Part shown: one piece after another, positions 51,626-59,765 of the stretch
How the letters are laid out: every line of letters starts with the position of its first letter
Numbering within the stretch: the stretch's first letter is position 1
DNA from: Methylomonas sp.
GTDB taxonomy: Bacteria; Pseudomonadota; Gammaproteobacteria; Methylococcales; Methylomonadaceae
Assembly (NCBI RefSeq): GCF_023228165.1
Contig: NZ_JALOBS010000012.1
Location: 62,001-126,000 of the forward strand
Reading direction: 5' to 3'
Length of the DNA: 64,000 nt
Made by a program: the position numbers and the translations under genes
The notes under the pieces: model-generated
Database searches by the model: none
The model's input: the letters and a program-made list of their open reading frames with translations, nothing else
Told to the model about the DNA's origin: nothing

Positions 51626-52387
51626 CTAGTAGGCGGCTGGTTTATGCACAGCAGAACGACGGGATGCAAATAGCATAAATGCAAGCCCGGCGAGCAATAG
51701 GTTAAACGAGGCCGGCAGTGGCGCCGCAAAGGCCGCGTTGCTGGAGAGTAAGTTGGCGGGGGTAGAAGCGCTGTTGAGCGAACTTAAGCTGCCGCTGCCT
51801 ACGCTGATTGTCCCGCCGTAACCAATTCTGGTCATTTCGACGAGTGATTGGGTAAATAGAATCGAAGCGGTTTGAAGCGAAACGAAACCGCCGTTATCAG
51901 CACTGATTGATCCGCCAGGAGACAAGATGGTGATTTCTCCCGGCGATGGTGTTAACGACGCCCTCGGCAATACAAGACCACTTTGGCCGGAAATCGATAT
52001 GCCAGCCCCTAATTGTCCAGTATTCAGGCTTACGCTATCACCGGCACCTGCGGTATTCCAGATCAGCTCTCTATTTGGATTTAGCCAAATTATGGTGCCG
52101 GCTAAAAGTGTTCGCGGAACGACCGATTGTGCGATTGGACTACCGCCACTGGTTTGACGGAACTGCACCGCAGGCTGAACTGGATATGTTATGAAGTTGC
52201 TTAATTCAAGTCTGGCGAGCGGAGGCAACGGACGCGCGGTATTCACCGACAAACTTATATTAACGAGGTCGCTGCTGCAATTTGCCGGTTCATCCGCGCA
52301 TGACAAAACCCCCGAATCGAATTCAAGCGAAGCTTGAACGGATGAAGATAAAAAACCGCAGATAACAAGCAATAAACCGGCGCGCAT
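51626..52387 (-). CDS. PEP-CTERM-like exported protein
   Basis: 253 residues. Signal peptide (L-L-L-V-I-C-G-F-L-S-S-S-V-Q-A). The C-terminus has P-L-P-A-S-F-N-L-L-L-A-G-L-A-F then a basic stretch (A-S-R-R-S-A-V-H-K-P), a variant of the VPEP-hydrophobic-basic sorting signal. The body is rich in Ser, Leu and Gly beta-strand repeats. Unknown function. It is convergent with the GH13 gene. Confidence 0.7.
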   Translation of the reverse strand: MRAGLLLVICGFLSSSVQASLEFDSGVLSCADEPANCSSDLVNISLSVNTARPLPPLARLELSNFITYPVQPAVQFRQTSGGSPIAQSVVPRTLLAGTIIWLNPNRELIWNTAGAGDSVSLNTGQLGAGISISGQSGLVLPRASLTPSPGEITILSPGGSISADNGGFVSLQTASILFTQSLVEMTRIGYGGTISVGSGSLSSLNSASTPANLLSSNAAFAAPLPASFNLLLAGLAFMLFASRRSAVHKPAAY

Positions 52388-52560
52388 TCGGAGACTCCCT
52401 GACTAGTGTATTAGCTGAGTTTATTGGGTTATTGTTTCAATTCGGTGACATTGAATAATCGGTTAGGAAAGCGTGTAGGTTTGGTGCTTTAGATGTACGC
52501 CGGTTGCCGAAATTGCTGGTACGGTTTGGTTTTTATCGTAATCAACGGAGCCAAAACGCT

Positions 52561-52588
52561 TGAGACGGGGTTGCAAACCCCCGTCTCG
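52561..52588. terminator. GC-rich hairpin in the 52388-52850 gap
   Basis: GAGACGGGG pairs with CCCCGTCTC around a short loop. There is no T-run, so it may be an interspersed repeat rather than a terminator. The remainder of this 463-base gap is repeat A. Confidence 0.5.
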
Positions 52589-52671
52589 CTTGGGGCCTTA
52601 AATACTGGTTTCATCCAGCCTCCCAAGCTCATTTGAGTAAATCGGAAAAACACGGCCAAAACTTAACGGTA

Positions 52672-52783
52672 AAGCCAGGTAGGTCACGTTGCCGCGATAC
52701 GACTGCATGTATGCAAGGAGGTAGAGCAATGCAGGAGCAATTGCCGAGCGGTTACGTGACATAGTAGCGTAGCTTCGAAATTA
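52672..52783 (+). repeat. Repeat A, long copy (112 bp) with a mini-ORF
   Basis: Shares three exact blocks with the copy at 3774-3826, in the same order. The extra 48-base segment (52699-52746) holds a very strong Shine-Dalgarno, AAGGAGGT, at 52715-52722 and an ATG six bases later. The mini-ORF from 52729 runs 11 codons to TAG at 52762-52764. In the short copy the ribosome site and start are absent. Outer blocks form an imperfect palindrome as in copy 1. Confidence 0.75.
52729..52764 (+). CDS. 11-residue peptide ORF inside repeat A (speculative)
   Basis: M-Q-E-Q-L-P-S-G-Y-V-T, then stop. The ribosome site is the strongest visible in the gap. Its location in a repeat, rather than a gene leader, makes a coding role uncertain; it could be a leader peptide, a small mobile signal, or a chance feature of the repeat. 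Confidence 0.2.
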   Translation: MQEQLPSGYVT

Positions 52784-52850
52784 TCAGGGAAGGCTGTCGC
52801 GCACCCTGACCTACCGGGTGGGTATAGCGTAATCGGATAAATTACCTGAC

Positions 52851-53345
52851 TCAACCACCCGTCCGCGTTTCAATCCAAACACCACCCTCATGCTTATGGG
52901 TAATAATCTCCAGTCCTGCCTCCAGATAATGCTTATAGCGCTGGCGACCGGCTTGCTTGCTTTCCTCGCTGTTATCGAGTATTTCCACGATGCGCTCGGT
53001 GGGGGCTATGGTGGGCGGGAAGTGGCTGGACAAATTGATGATGATTTTTTGCCAGTTTTCCGGAATGGCGTTGCCGCCGATCAGTATGGTGTTTTGATAG
53101 GCAGGTAGCTGATTCCCATACAATTGATGCGGCACGAAACTACCGGGGCGAAACGTCCATAATAATTTATCTATTTCATTAGCCTGTTCTTCATGCTCGG
53201 TCAACACATAGCAAAACTGGCCGCCGCGATAGATTTTGTCGATCAGTTTGCAGGCGAAGTCCTGGCGCTGGTGTTGGGAGCTGGAGGCCAGGACGTAAAA
53301 GACTACTTCGGGCACGGTTGGCAGCACGCTTGTTGGGGCGGGCAT
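52851..53345 (-). CDS. holC: DNA polymerase III chi subunit
   Basis: 164 residues from ATG 53345; a GTG at 53315 gives a start closer to the family. V-V-F-Y-V-L near the start, L-L-W-T-F-R-P-G-S-F-V-P-H and N-L-S-S-H-F-P-P fit HolC. It links the clamp loader to SSB. It follows GDCCVxC and pepA on the same strand, as holC often follows pepA. Confidence 0.9.
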   Translation of the reverse strand: MPAPTSVLPTVPEVVFYVLASSSQHQRQDFACKLIDKIYRGGQFCYVLTEHEEQANEIDKLLWTFRPGSFVPHQLYGNQLPAYQNTILIGGNAIPENWQKIIINLSSHFPPTIAPTERIVEILDNSEESKQAGRQRYKHYLEAGLEIITHKHEGGVWIETRTGG

Positions 53346-53515
53346 TTAACGCTGCCGTAGGAACAGAAGACGCAGCAGTCGCCGGGTTGGGGCCGCAACA
53401 GGGTATGGCAATGTTCGCACTCGTAAAACCACAGGCAGGCGTCGGTCGGCATGATTTCGGTTTTTTTATGCCCGCAGTGCGGGCAAGTCAGCTCCGATGC
53501 CTGTTCCGGTTTCAT
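53303..53515 (-). CDS. GDCCVxC-domain small Cys-rich protein
   Basis: 70 residues from the ATG at 53515 (the frame runs to 53596). Ten Cys residues: C-P-H-C-G-H and C-E-H-C make a zinc ribbon, then G-D-C-C-V-F-C, the name-giving motif, and K-C-P-P-Q-Q-A-C-C. It may bind a metal such as mercury or copper. It overlaps the start of holC by 43 bases and the stop of pepA by 4. Confidence 0.85.
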   Translation of the reverse strand: MKPEQASELTCPHCGHKKTEIMPTDACLWFYECEHCHTLLRPQPGDCCVFCSYGSVKCPPQQACCQPCPK

Positions 53516-54996
53516 GCCGCGGCACGATTGATCAAATATTGGCTCAACAAGGCAACCGGACGACCGGTGGCGCCTTTGCCGGCGCCGGTGCGCCAAGCGG
53601 TGCCGGCAATGTCGATATGGGCCCAGCGGTATTTTTCCGCGAACTTGGACAAAAACACCGCGGCAGTGATGCTACCGCCATCCGGGCCGCCGATGTTGGC
53701 CAGGTCGGCGAAGTTGGATTTGAGCTGTTCTTGGTATTCTTCCCAAATCGGCATGCGCCAGATTAAATCGCAAGCGGTCTCGCTGGCGCTGAGCAAATCG
53801 TTGCAGAGTTTGTCGTCGTTACCGAACAAACCGCTGGGCACCCGGCCCAAGGCCACGATGCAGGCGCCGGTCAAGGTGGCCATATCGATCACCACATCCG
53901 GGTCGTATTTTTTGGCGTAAGTCAGGGTATCGCATAAAATCAGGCGACCTTCGGCATCGGTGTTCAGTACTTCGATAGTTTTGCCGGCCATGCTGGTGAG
54001 GATGTCGCCGGGTTTGTTGGCGGCGCCATCAGGCAGATTTTCCGAAGACGGAATCAGACCAACGATATTCAACTTAAGATTTAGCATGCTGGCCGCGCGC
54101 AAAATACCCAGCACGCTGGCACCGCCGCACATGTCATATTTCATCTCATCCATACCGGCGCCCGGTTTCAGCGAGATACCGCCGGCGTCGAAAGTCAGGC
54201 CTTTACCGACCAGAACGATGGGTTTGGCATGTTCATCACCGCCTTGGTATTCCAGACAAATTAGTTTGGCCGGCTGGCGGCTACCGCGCGATACCGACAA
54301 AAATGCGCCCATACCCAGGCGTTCCATGTCGCTTTCTTCCAGAATTTCGGCGTTCAGTTTGTCGTGCTGGCCGGCCAAAACCAGTGCTTGTTCGGCCAGG
54401 TAGGTTGGGGTGCAGATATTGCCGGGCAGGTCGGCCAATTGCTTGGTCAAGGCCATACCCTGCGCGATGGCGATGCCTTGCGCCAAGCCGGTTTCCGCCA
54501 AGGCTTGGTTGGCATCGTTTGTAACCAGGGTGAGCGTCTGCAATTGAACTTTATCGTCGCATTGCTTGGTGGAGGTATATTGGTACACGCCGTCGTTTAT
54601 CACTTCCACAATCTGCCGTGCCAGCCATTCAGCGTCGGATTGGGCCAATTCGATATCCAGCAACGCTGCACTGGCGTTTTTGACTTTGCTGTCTTTTAAG
54701 ACTTTAGTTGCCGCCGCCAGGGCTTTGCGGAATTGTTTGCGGGTGAGTTTGCCGTGTTCGCCAAAGCCGACTAAAACCACGCGTTGAATATGCTCAATCG
54801 GCAGATTATTGATTAATAAGGTTTCGGCGTTTTTGCCTTTGATGTCGCCTCGTGCGATGAGTTTGCCTATCAGCCCGTCGCATAGGCCGTCCAAAGCGTT
54901 AGCGGAAGGGCTAAGCTGTTGGTTTTCGTAAATGCCAACCAGCAAACATTCGCTTTGTAGTTTGTCTAAGGTTACGCTTTCTATAGAATAGTCCAT
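53512..54996 (-). CDS. pepA: Leucyl aminopeptidase (PepA)
   Basis: 494 residues from the ATG at 54996 (the frame to 55116 is untranslated). Motifs N-T-D-A-E-G-R-L-I-L-C-D and V-G-K-G-L-T-F-D-A-G-G-I-S, with the two-metal site. It removes N-terminal residues from peptides, and in some bacteria also acts as a DNA-binding protein. A strong -10 sequence lies upstream. Confidence 0.97.
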   Translation of the reverse strand: MDYSIESVTLDKLQSECLLVGIYENQQLSPSANALDGLCDGLIGKLIARGDIKGKNAETLLINNLPIEHIQRVVLVGFGEHGKLTRKQFRKALAAATKVLKDSKVKNASAALLDIELAQSDAEWLARQIVEVINDGVYQYTSTKQCDDKVQLQTLTLVTNDANQALAETGLAQGIAIAQGMALTKQLADLPGNICTPTYLAEQALVLAGQHDKLNAEILEESDMERLGMGAFLSVSRGSRQPAKLICLEYQGGDEHAKPIVLVGKGLTFDAGGISLKPGAGMDEMKYDMCGGASVLGILRAASMLNLKLNIVGLIPSSENLPDGAANKPGDILTSMAGKTIEVLNTDAEGRLILCDTLTYAKKYDPDVVIDMATLTGACIVALGRVPSGLFGNDDKLCNDLLSASETACDLIWRMPIWEEYQEQLKSNFADLANIGGPDGGSITAAVFLSKFAEKYRWAHIDIAGTAWRTGAGKGATGRPVALLSQYLINRAAA

Positions 54997-55054
54997 GGCA
55001 GTGTCTGTACGTGTCGTAAATTGAAAGGCTTCCCGAATCCGGGCGTTTGCGCAA

Positions 55055-55060
55055 ATTATA
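55055..55060 (-). promoter_or_regulatory. Probable -10 element of the pepA promoter
   Basis: On the minus strand the bases read TATAAT, a perfect -10 box, 59 bases ahead of the pepA ATG. A convincing -35 was not found at 17 bases, so the promoter is only proposed. Confidence 0.35.
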
Positions 55061-55257
55061 CATGACAGCGCTGTTAACATCAGGCTGGACTGAGCCGATC
55101 TTACTGTATTCGGCATAAGAACGGATGAGCAGGTAAAACCCCATCAACCGAATAGAACCCGTGACGGGAACAGCGCAGCGACAAGAGTGGGTGGTGACTT
55201 CCTTTGGAGTTAAATGAGTTCTTTTAGGTCCGTGTCTCAATAGGCACAAGGCTTGAA

Positions 55258-55527
55258 ATGGTTTAATCATCCCGAAAAGCACGCTTGTTTCGCAATACGG
55301 TTTAGTAAAAACCCAATTCAAGCAACACGACGAATGGAGTTATTACGCCTTGGGCGTGCGCAATGCCGAAACGGACTATAGCCTGAGCGCGGGCATTAAA
55401 TACAAACCAAACGATAACCTGTTTTTCAACCTGGAAGGGGGTATCTTTCAACGGTCCGGAAGATACCCAGTTCGGTCGCTGGGGCAACAACGATTTCCTG
55501 CGTTTGCGAACGATTTACAAGTTTTAA
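55258..55527 (+). pseudogene. C-terminal fragment of an outer-membrane protein
   Basis: An open frame reads S-T-L-V-S-Q-Y-G-L-V-K-T-Q-F-K-Q-H-D-E-W and then Y-S-L-S-A-G-I-K-Y-K-P-N-D-N-L-F-F, after which a one-base slip near the GGAAGGGGG run switches frame to S-F-N-G-P-E-D-T-Q-F-G-R-W-G and ends R-T-I-Y-K-F-stop at 55525-55527. A final Phe and alternating strands are typical of a beta-barrel porin or TonB-type receptor tail. The front of the gene is absent. Confidence 0.6.
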
Positions 55528-55669
55528 TGCGTATTGCAGTTTCAAAACTGCCGGGCATTCCAGTCGAAAATTTGCCAGTGGCGGCGATCGGCCATTTGCA
55601 GCCACAGACGTTTCGGGCTTGGCTGGCAGCAATGGCGTACTATTCATGCCTTTCAATTTAGCCAAAATC

Positions 55670-55739
55670 GTAGGCCAGAATAAGCCGATAGGCGTTTCTG
55701 GCGATTTAAAGTTTGCCGGAAACGCCTATTCCGGCCTAC
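55670..55739. repeat. Palindromic element (GTAGGCC... type)
   Basis: GTAGGCC at 55670 faces GGCCTAC at 55733-55739, and inner arms (GATAGGCGTTTCTGGC and GCCGGAAACGCCTAT) also pair. This is a compact folded repeat of about 70 bases, probably a mobile or REP-like element. Confidence 0.7.
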
Positions 55740-55810
55740 ATGGCTGTTGATCCGTTGGGTTGGAATGTCCACAAAAGGCTGGCAAGCTTCGCGGCCGGTG
55801 CAACGAAGGG

Positions 55811-56431
55811 TTAGGTGGCGTCCGTTCTGTCGGCGCCGTTTTTTGCCATCAGCCCATCTATCATGTCTTCCCATGCTTCTAGATCGTGAGGTTTATCCCG
55901 AGAAGCAAGCGCGTTGGCCAAGTCGATAGGCAACTCCCAAGCACTGACAAGGGCTTGAAGGCTCCGATTGTGAGCATCCATAAGCAGACGTTGGGCGGCG
56001 ACGGCATGCTTTGCACTTATCGCTGTTTCGCGGACTGCAGCGGCGGCGTTCGGGTCTCTTGAAGCTGCCTTCAGAAACTTCAGGCTTGACACAATCTCTG
56101 TCGTGTTCTGCTCGCGCATTTGATTGATGAGAACTACAAGTTCTATTGTGGAGTTGCGTTCAAGTGCAACTGCTGTTCGCTGCTGCAACTCCGCTTGCTT
56201 GTCTAGCTGACGCTCATGGTCGCTGGTTTGCTCGTCCTGCCTGTAGATCGCGAACGCAGTTCCAGCTAAGGCAAGTCCCGTGAAGAGTGCGCTGAAAGCA
56301 CCAAAGCTGTCCCCAAACAGGCCGCGCTCTTGAAGCTGCGGGTACATGTACGAGACAAAGAAAAAGTAGAGCAACCAAAGAACCGCGCTAACGCCGAAGA
56401 ACGCAAAGAGTCTATGCATAGGACCTTCCAT
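55811..56431 (-). CDS. Membrane protein of unknown function, possible gene cassette
   Basis: 206 residues. Two hydrophobic segments near the N-terminus (about 7-29 and 44-62) are followed by a cytoplasmic helical region with Q-D-E-Q-T-S-D-H-E-R-Q-L-D and E-L-Q-Q-R-T-A-V-A-L. No family recognised. Its stop lies inside ACCTAAC-CCTTCGTT, the typical left half of an integron attC; an attC-like site lies upstream at 56483-56543. It could be a gene cassette. Confidence 0.6.
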   Translation of the reverse strand: MEGPMHRLFAFFGVSAVLWLLYFFFVSYMYPQLQERGLFGDSFGAFSALFTGLALAGTAFAIYRQDEQTSDHERQLDKQAELQQRTAVALERNSTIELVVLINQMREQNTTEIVSSLKFLKAASRDPNAAAAVRETAISAKHAVAAQRLLMDAHNRSLQALVSAWELPIDLANALASRDKPHDLEAWEDMIDGLMAKNGADRTDAT

Positions 56432-56482
56432 TATTGTGTATGTACTAGAGAACGTTGCAGTTTAGTGACCGCGCCACCTCAC

Positions 56483-56543
56483 GCCTAACTCAGCCAAGGA
56501 AGATACATCGCGACCTGACGTCGGCTGGAGCGCAGTGTTATGC
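56483..56543 (-). other. attC-like site (integron recombination site)
   Basis: On the minus strand the 61 bases open GCATAAC and close GTTAGGC, which pair but for one base. Inside, CTCCAGCC pairs with GGCTGAG with one extra base, as in attC L boxes. The site follows the stop of the upstream gene (56575) by 31 bases. The spacers between the boxes are uneven, and the left half has a mismatch, so the call is moderate. Confidence 0.45.
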
Positions 56544-56574
56544 GATATTTCGGATAGAAAATTATCAATTACCA

Positions 56575-57330
56575 TCAATCACCAAAGCACTGACGAAAAG
56601 CAGCCTCTTGTCTAGCCAGATCTGTCTTATCGAAAGATTGATATATGAATCTATTTACGGTATTTTCTTTTGCTATTTTGCTCAGTTCACTGGGTAATTC
56701 TATCACTTCAAGTGAATTTGCTTTTTCAAGAAATGCTAGATTTAAAAAGAAATGCTGAGGCTGGCTTTTGACAGTATTAATCATTTCCTCAAGCGAATGT
56801 ACTAACTTACCAGGACCAGCATAATTCCCATTTACATACTGGACATCTAGAGGGAGAGACTGCGCATTTGACGCTAAGAAAAAGTTATTTAGTTCGACTA
56901 CGGACTGACGCTTTTCTTTGTCAGGAATAGAAATGCAAGCGTCAAAAGGCTCGTTTTCACTTATAGTTGGATTTCCATTTAATGGATAGATAAAAGAAAA
57001 ACTATCGAGTGAACTTGGCCTTTCGTCGATGATTTCGTCCGCTCTATACCCAATGTTGGACAATATTCGATTTAGCCTAGGCTGATGAAGATTCCACGCT
57101 ATTCGATGACCAAAGCATGCAGTCACCTTGTTCACTCGCCCACGCTTCCTAATCAATTCGCAAATATCGTTTAGCCTTAGTTGACCTGAATCATGAATCA
57201 TAATCGTAGCGCTATCACACTCGTAAACAGTAATTAAGCAATTCTGTATACCTCCGGTATAAAAACCAGTAACTGCATTTTGATCTTGTTCTATGACTCC
57301 AGCACCGTCTTGGATAATTTCTATGAACAT
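56575..57330 (-). CDS. Unknown protein, possible gene cassette
   Basis: 251 residues with no recognised domain. The N-terminal half (residues 1-110) has alternating strand/helix pattern with C-x10-H-D-S-G-Q-L and G-H-R-I-A-W-N-L-H, resembling a CheD-like or nucleotide-type fold only loosely. It is AT-richer than adjacent genes. The stop is followed by the attC-like site, which suggests a mobile cassette. The start is at 57330. Confidence 0.65.
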   Translation of the reverse strand: MFIEIIQDGAGVIEQDQNAVTGFYTGGIQNCLITVYECDSATIMIHDSGQLRLNDICELIRKRGRVNKVTACFGHRIAWNLHQPRLNRILSNIGYRADEIIDERPSSLDSFSFIYPLNGNPTISENEPFDACISIPDKEKRQSVVELNNFFLASNAQSLPLDVQYVNGNYAGPGKLVHSLEEMINTVKSQPQHFFLNLAFLEKANSLEVIELPSELSKIAKENTVNRFIYQSFDKTDLARQEAAFRQCFGD

Positions 57331-57354
57331 AATTTTGTCTATTTAGGTAGGGCC

Positions 57355-57493
57355 GTAGGCTGGGTAGAGCAACGCGAAACCCAGCGGTTACTTTGAAACA
57401 GCCAAGTTTCTTTGCATCCAAAATGTTTTTTGAATTTCAATACTTTTCGGCTTCAAAGCTGGGTTTCATTATCATTCAACCCAGCCTACTTTC
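57355..57493. repeat. 139-bp MITE-like element with GTAGGCTGGGT ends
   Basis: GTAGGCTGGGT at 57355 is inverted at 57483-57493. The inner bases include further AACCCAGC/GCTGGGTT hairpins at both ends. No ORF inside. Related ends occur at 7323. Confidence 0.7.
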
Positions 57494-57689
57494 TAGCATC
57501 ATTTTAGCTATTTTCTGGTAGATTGACTGACGGCTTAAGTTGGTAAGCGAGCACTCCATGCTTATAGGCAACAGGCAGTAGTGGGTCGATTGCGTCAATT
57601 CGCCTCTTCCAAAAGACCTCATTCTCAACTGCCGCAACCTTGTCGAAACAGCTGCTGTTTCGATAAGGAATACGAGTGTTTAAGTCTTT

Positions 57690-58640
57690 TTAGGGTTTTG
57701 TGGCGCAAAACACCAAATACTCCGCCATACGGTCATGAAAAAAAGCGTATTGGACAAGCCCGGCATTGTGATTGGCGGTTTGGGTCGCTGTGCGTAATCC
57801 TAACCACTGACTGATTTTTTGTACTGGATTCAGGCGGCGGGAGGTTTTATACATGTGTTTGGATGAAGGCAGGACGTTGCTGCTGATGTCCTGAATGCGG
57901 ATATCCTTGAATCCTGCCTGTTCCAATCCGGCGCTGAAGTTAGTCCGGTCGGACAAATTAGGCAGCATCCAGCCGTTCAGGAATCCCATCACGGTTTTCC
58001 ACTCTTGTTCGTTAAACTCGCGCTTCAGCATAAAGGCGTCGCACAAAATCAAGCGTCCGCCGGGGCGCAATAAACGGAATGCTTCCCGGATAAGATCATC
58101 TTTTTTCAGGGCATAACACGAACTCTCTAATGCCCAGACGATATCAAACGATGCGTCTGCAAACGGAGTTTCGCAGTAATTAGCCACTTCAAAACTAACT
58201 TTTGCATCCAGCTGTCTGCGCCTGGCCTGCTGGTTCGCATAGTCTGCCTGTTTCTGGCTGACGGTGATGCCAACCACCTCGTTGCCGTACTCGCTGCCTA
58301 TCCAGAGGGAGCTGCCGCCCAAGCCGCAACCCGCATCCAAGACCCGCTCGTGAGGCTGAATTTGGGCAGTTTCGTACAGCAGGCGATTGGTATTCAGCAG
58401 CGCTTGATGATGATCGTACGCTTGCTCGCTGTTCCAATAGCCGTAGTGCAGGGCCAGATTTTGCCGGTTGCACCAGGCAAATAGATAGTCGTTGTGACAA
58501 GACTCGTAATATTCGACGGTGTCCTGTATCAGCGCCTCGTCATCAAGTTCGGCATTAGTGGGTGCGTCAGGTTGATGGTAGTCCTGGTCCAGTTCCAAAT
58601 AATAGGTTTTCACGTGCGGTAGGCTCGCTTGCAATGACAA
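57690..58640 (-). CDS. SAM-dependent methyltransferase, copy 2
   Basis: 316 residues from a TTG at 58640, directly after the stop of copy 1; a GTG at 58613 is also possible. The SAM-binding loop V-L-D-A-G-C-G-L-G-G-S-S and the strand D-I-V-W-A-L-E-S are standard. Outside the fold it shares with copy 1 the blocks C-H-N-D-Y-L-F-A-W, H-Y-G-Y-W and Q-W-L-G-L-R, and the end F-x-A-T-K-P. It resembles tocopherol/sterol-type C-methyltransferases. The substrate is unknown; the neighbouring prenyl synthase hints at an isoprenoid. Confidence 0.85.
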   Translation of the reverse strand: MSLQASLPHVKTYYLELDQDYHQPDAPTNAELDDEALIQDTVEYYESCHNDYLFAWCNRQNLALHYGYWNSEQAYDHHQALLNTNRLLYETAQIQPHERVLDAGCGLGGSSLWIGSEYGNEVVGITVSQKQADYANQQARRRQLDAKVSFEVANYCETPFADASFDIVWALESSCYALKKDDLIREAFRLLRPGGRLILCDAFMLKREFNEQEWKTVMGFLNGWMLPNLSDRTNFSAGLEQAGFKDIRIQDISSNVLPSSKHMYKTSRRLNPVQKISQWLGLRTATQTANHNAGLVQYAFFHDRMAEYLVFCATKP

Positions 58641-59573
58641 TTACGGTTTAGTAGCGGTAAAAACACAATACTCAGCATAACGATTGCGGAACATATCGTA
58701 TTGTGCAAGCCCTGCGTAGTAATTGGCCGTTTGCGCCTTGTTGCGTAAGCCCAACCATTGACTCAGCTTCTGTAACGGATAAAGTCGTTTGGTGACTTTA
58801 TACATGTACTCGGCGGACTGAATGGTTTGTTCGTGAATATAATCCAGTTCAATACCTTGGAAACCGCAGCCTTCCAACAAGCCCTGAAATTCGTCGCAGT
58901 AGCACAGGTTGGGTACCGCCCAGCCGTTGAAAAACCCCAGCATGGTTTGCCATTGTTCTTCATTGAATCCGCGTTGCATCATGAAAGCGTCGCAGTAAAC
59001 GATGCGGCCGCCGGGCTTCAACAGGCGGAATGCTTCTTTTAGAAAAGCGCCTTTAAATTGGGTGTGGCTCACCGCTTCGGCATTCCAAACTATATCAAAG
59101 CTTTCATCTTCGAACGGAGTATTGCAAAAATCCGTTTGCACAAAATCAACCAGATTTGCGACGCCTTTTTTCTTGGCATAATTGGTCGCGTAACCAACCT
59201 GTTTCCCACTAATGGTGACGCCGGTGGCCCGGTTGCCGAAATTTTTTGCCATCCAGATAGAGCTGCCGCCAATGCCGCAGCCCGCATCGAGCACTCGGTC
59301 GGTAGGACGAATCTTCGCCTTGTCGTACAGCAATTGGTTTTTATTGATCAGAGCCTGGTGCTGATTATAGGGTTCGGGACTGTCCCAATAACCGTAATGG
59401 AAAGCCAAATTATCGCTGTTAGCCCAAGCAAATAAGTAGTCATTGTGACAGTCTTCAAAATGCTGTGCAGTGTCGGCAACGAGAGGTCTATCGGAAACTG
59501 CTACATCAGCTTTCAGACTGTCGCTGCGGTAATCCTGGTCGGGTTCCATGAAAAATAATTGTTGTGTTGACAT
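58641..59573 (-). CDS. SAM-dependent methyltransferase, copy 1
   Basis: 310 residues from the ATG at 59573. Motif I V-L-D-A-G-C-G-I-G-G-S-S is at 94-105; D-Y-L-F-A-W (45-50) and F-H-Y-G-Y-W (58-63) are shared with copy 2. Residues C-H-N-D-Y make a likely substrate site. The close resemblance and head-to-tail order show a tandem duplication. Both lie on the minus strand; the prenyl synthase lies divergent, 985 bases away. Confidence 0.88.
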   Translation of the reverse strand: MSTQQLFFMEPDQDYRSDSLKADVAVSDRPLVADTAQHFEDCHNDYLFAWANSDNLAFHYGYWDSPEPYNQHQALINKNQLLYDKAKIRPTDRVLDAGCGIGGSSIWMAKNFGNRATGVTISGKQVGYATNYAKKKGVANLVDFVQTDFCNTPFEDESFDIVWNAEAVSHTQFKGAFLKEAFRLLKPGGRIVYCDAFMMQRGFNEEQWQTMLGFFNGWAVPNLCYCDEFQGLLEGCGFQGIELDYIHEQTIQSAEYMYKVTKRLYPLQKLSQWLGLRNKAQTANYYAGLAQYDMFRNRYAEYCVFTATKP

Positions 59574-59765
59574 AGGCCTTAAATAATATTGTTGTGCAAG
59601 AAGCAACGCCTTGTTACCCCTATAAAATCGGCGGATATCGTCGCACATGCGATAAACTTAGTACAGTGTTAGCCTTGTCCAATGACACATTCACCTGAGC
59701 GAAGCGATGAATTTCCTGCGTGATGTCGGCCTTGGAAAGCGAAAAATGGGATCAGGGAGGCATGA

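Noticed and set aside
55350..55661. A 103-codon frame as a real gene
   Set aside because: Its start is an internal TTG in a decayed barrel fragment, and after the G-run slip the other frame gives the natural end.
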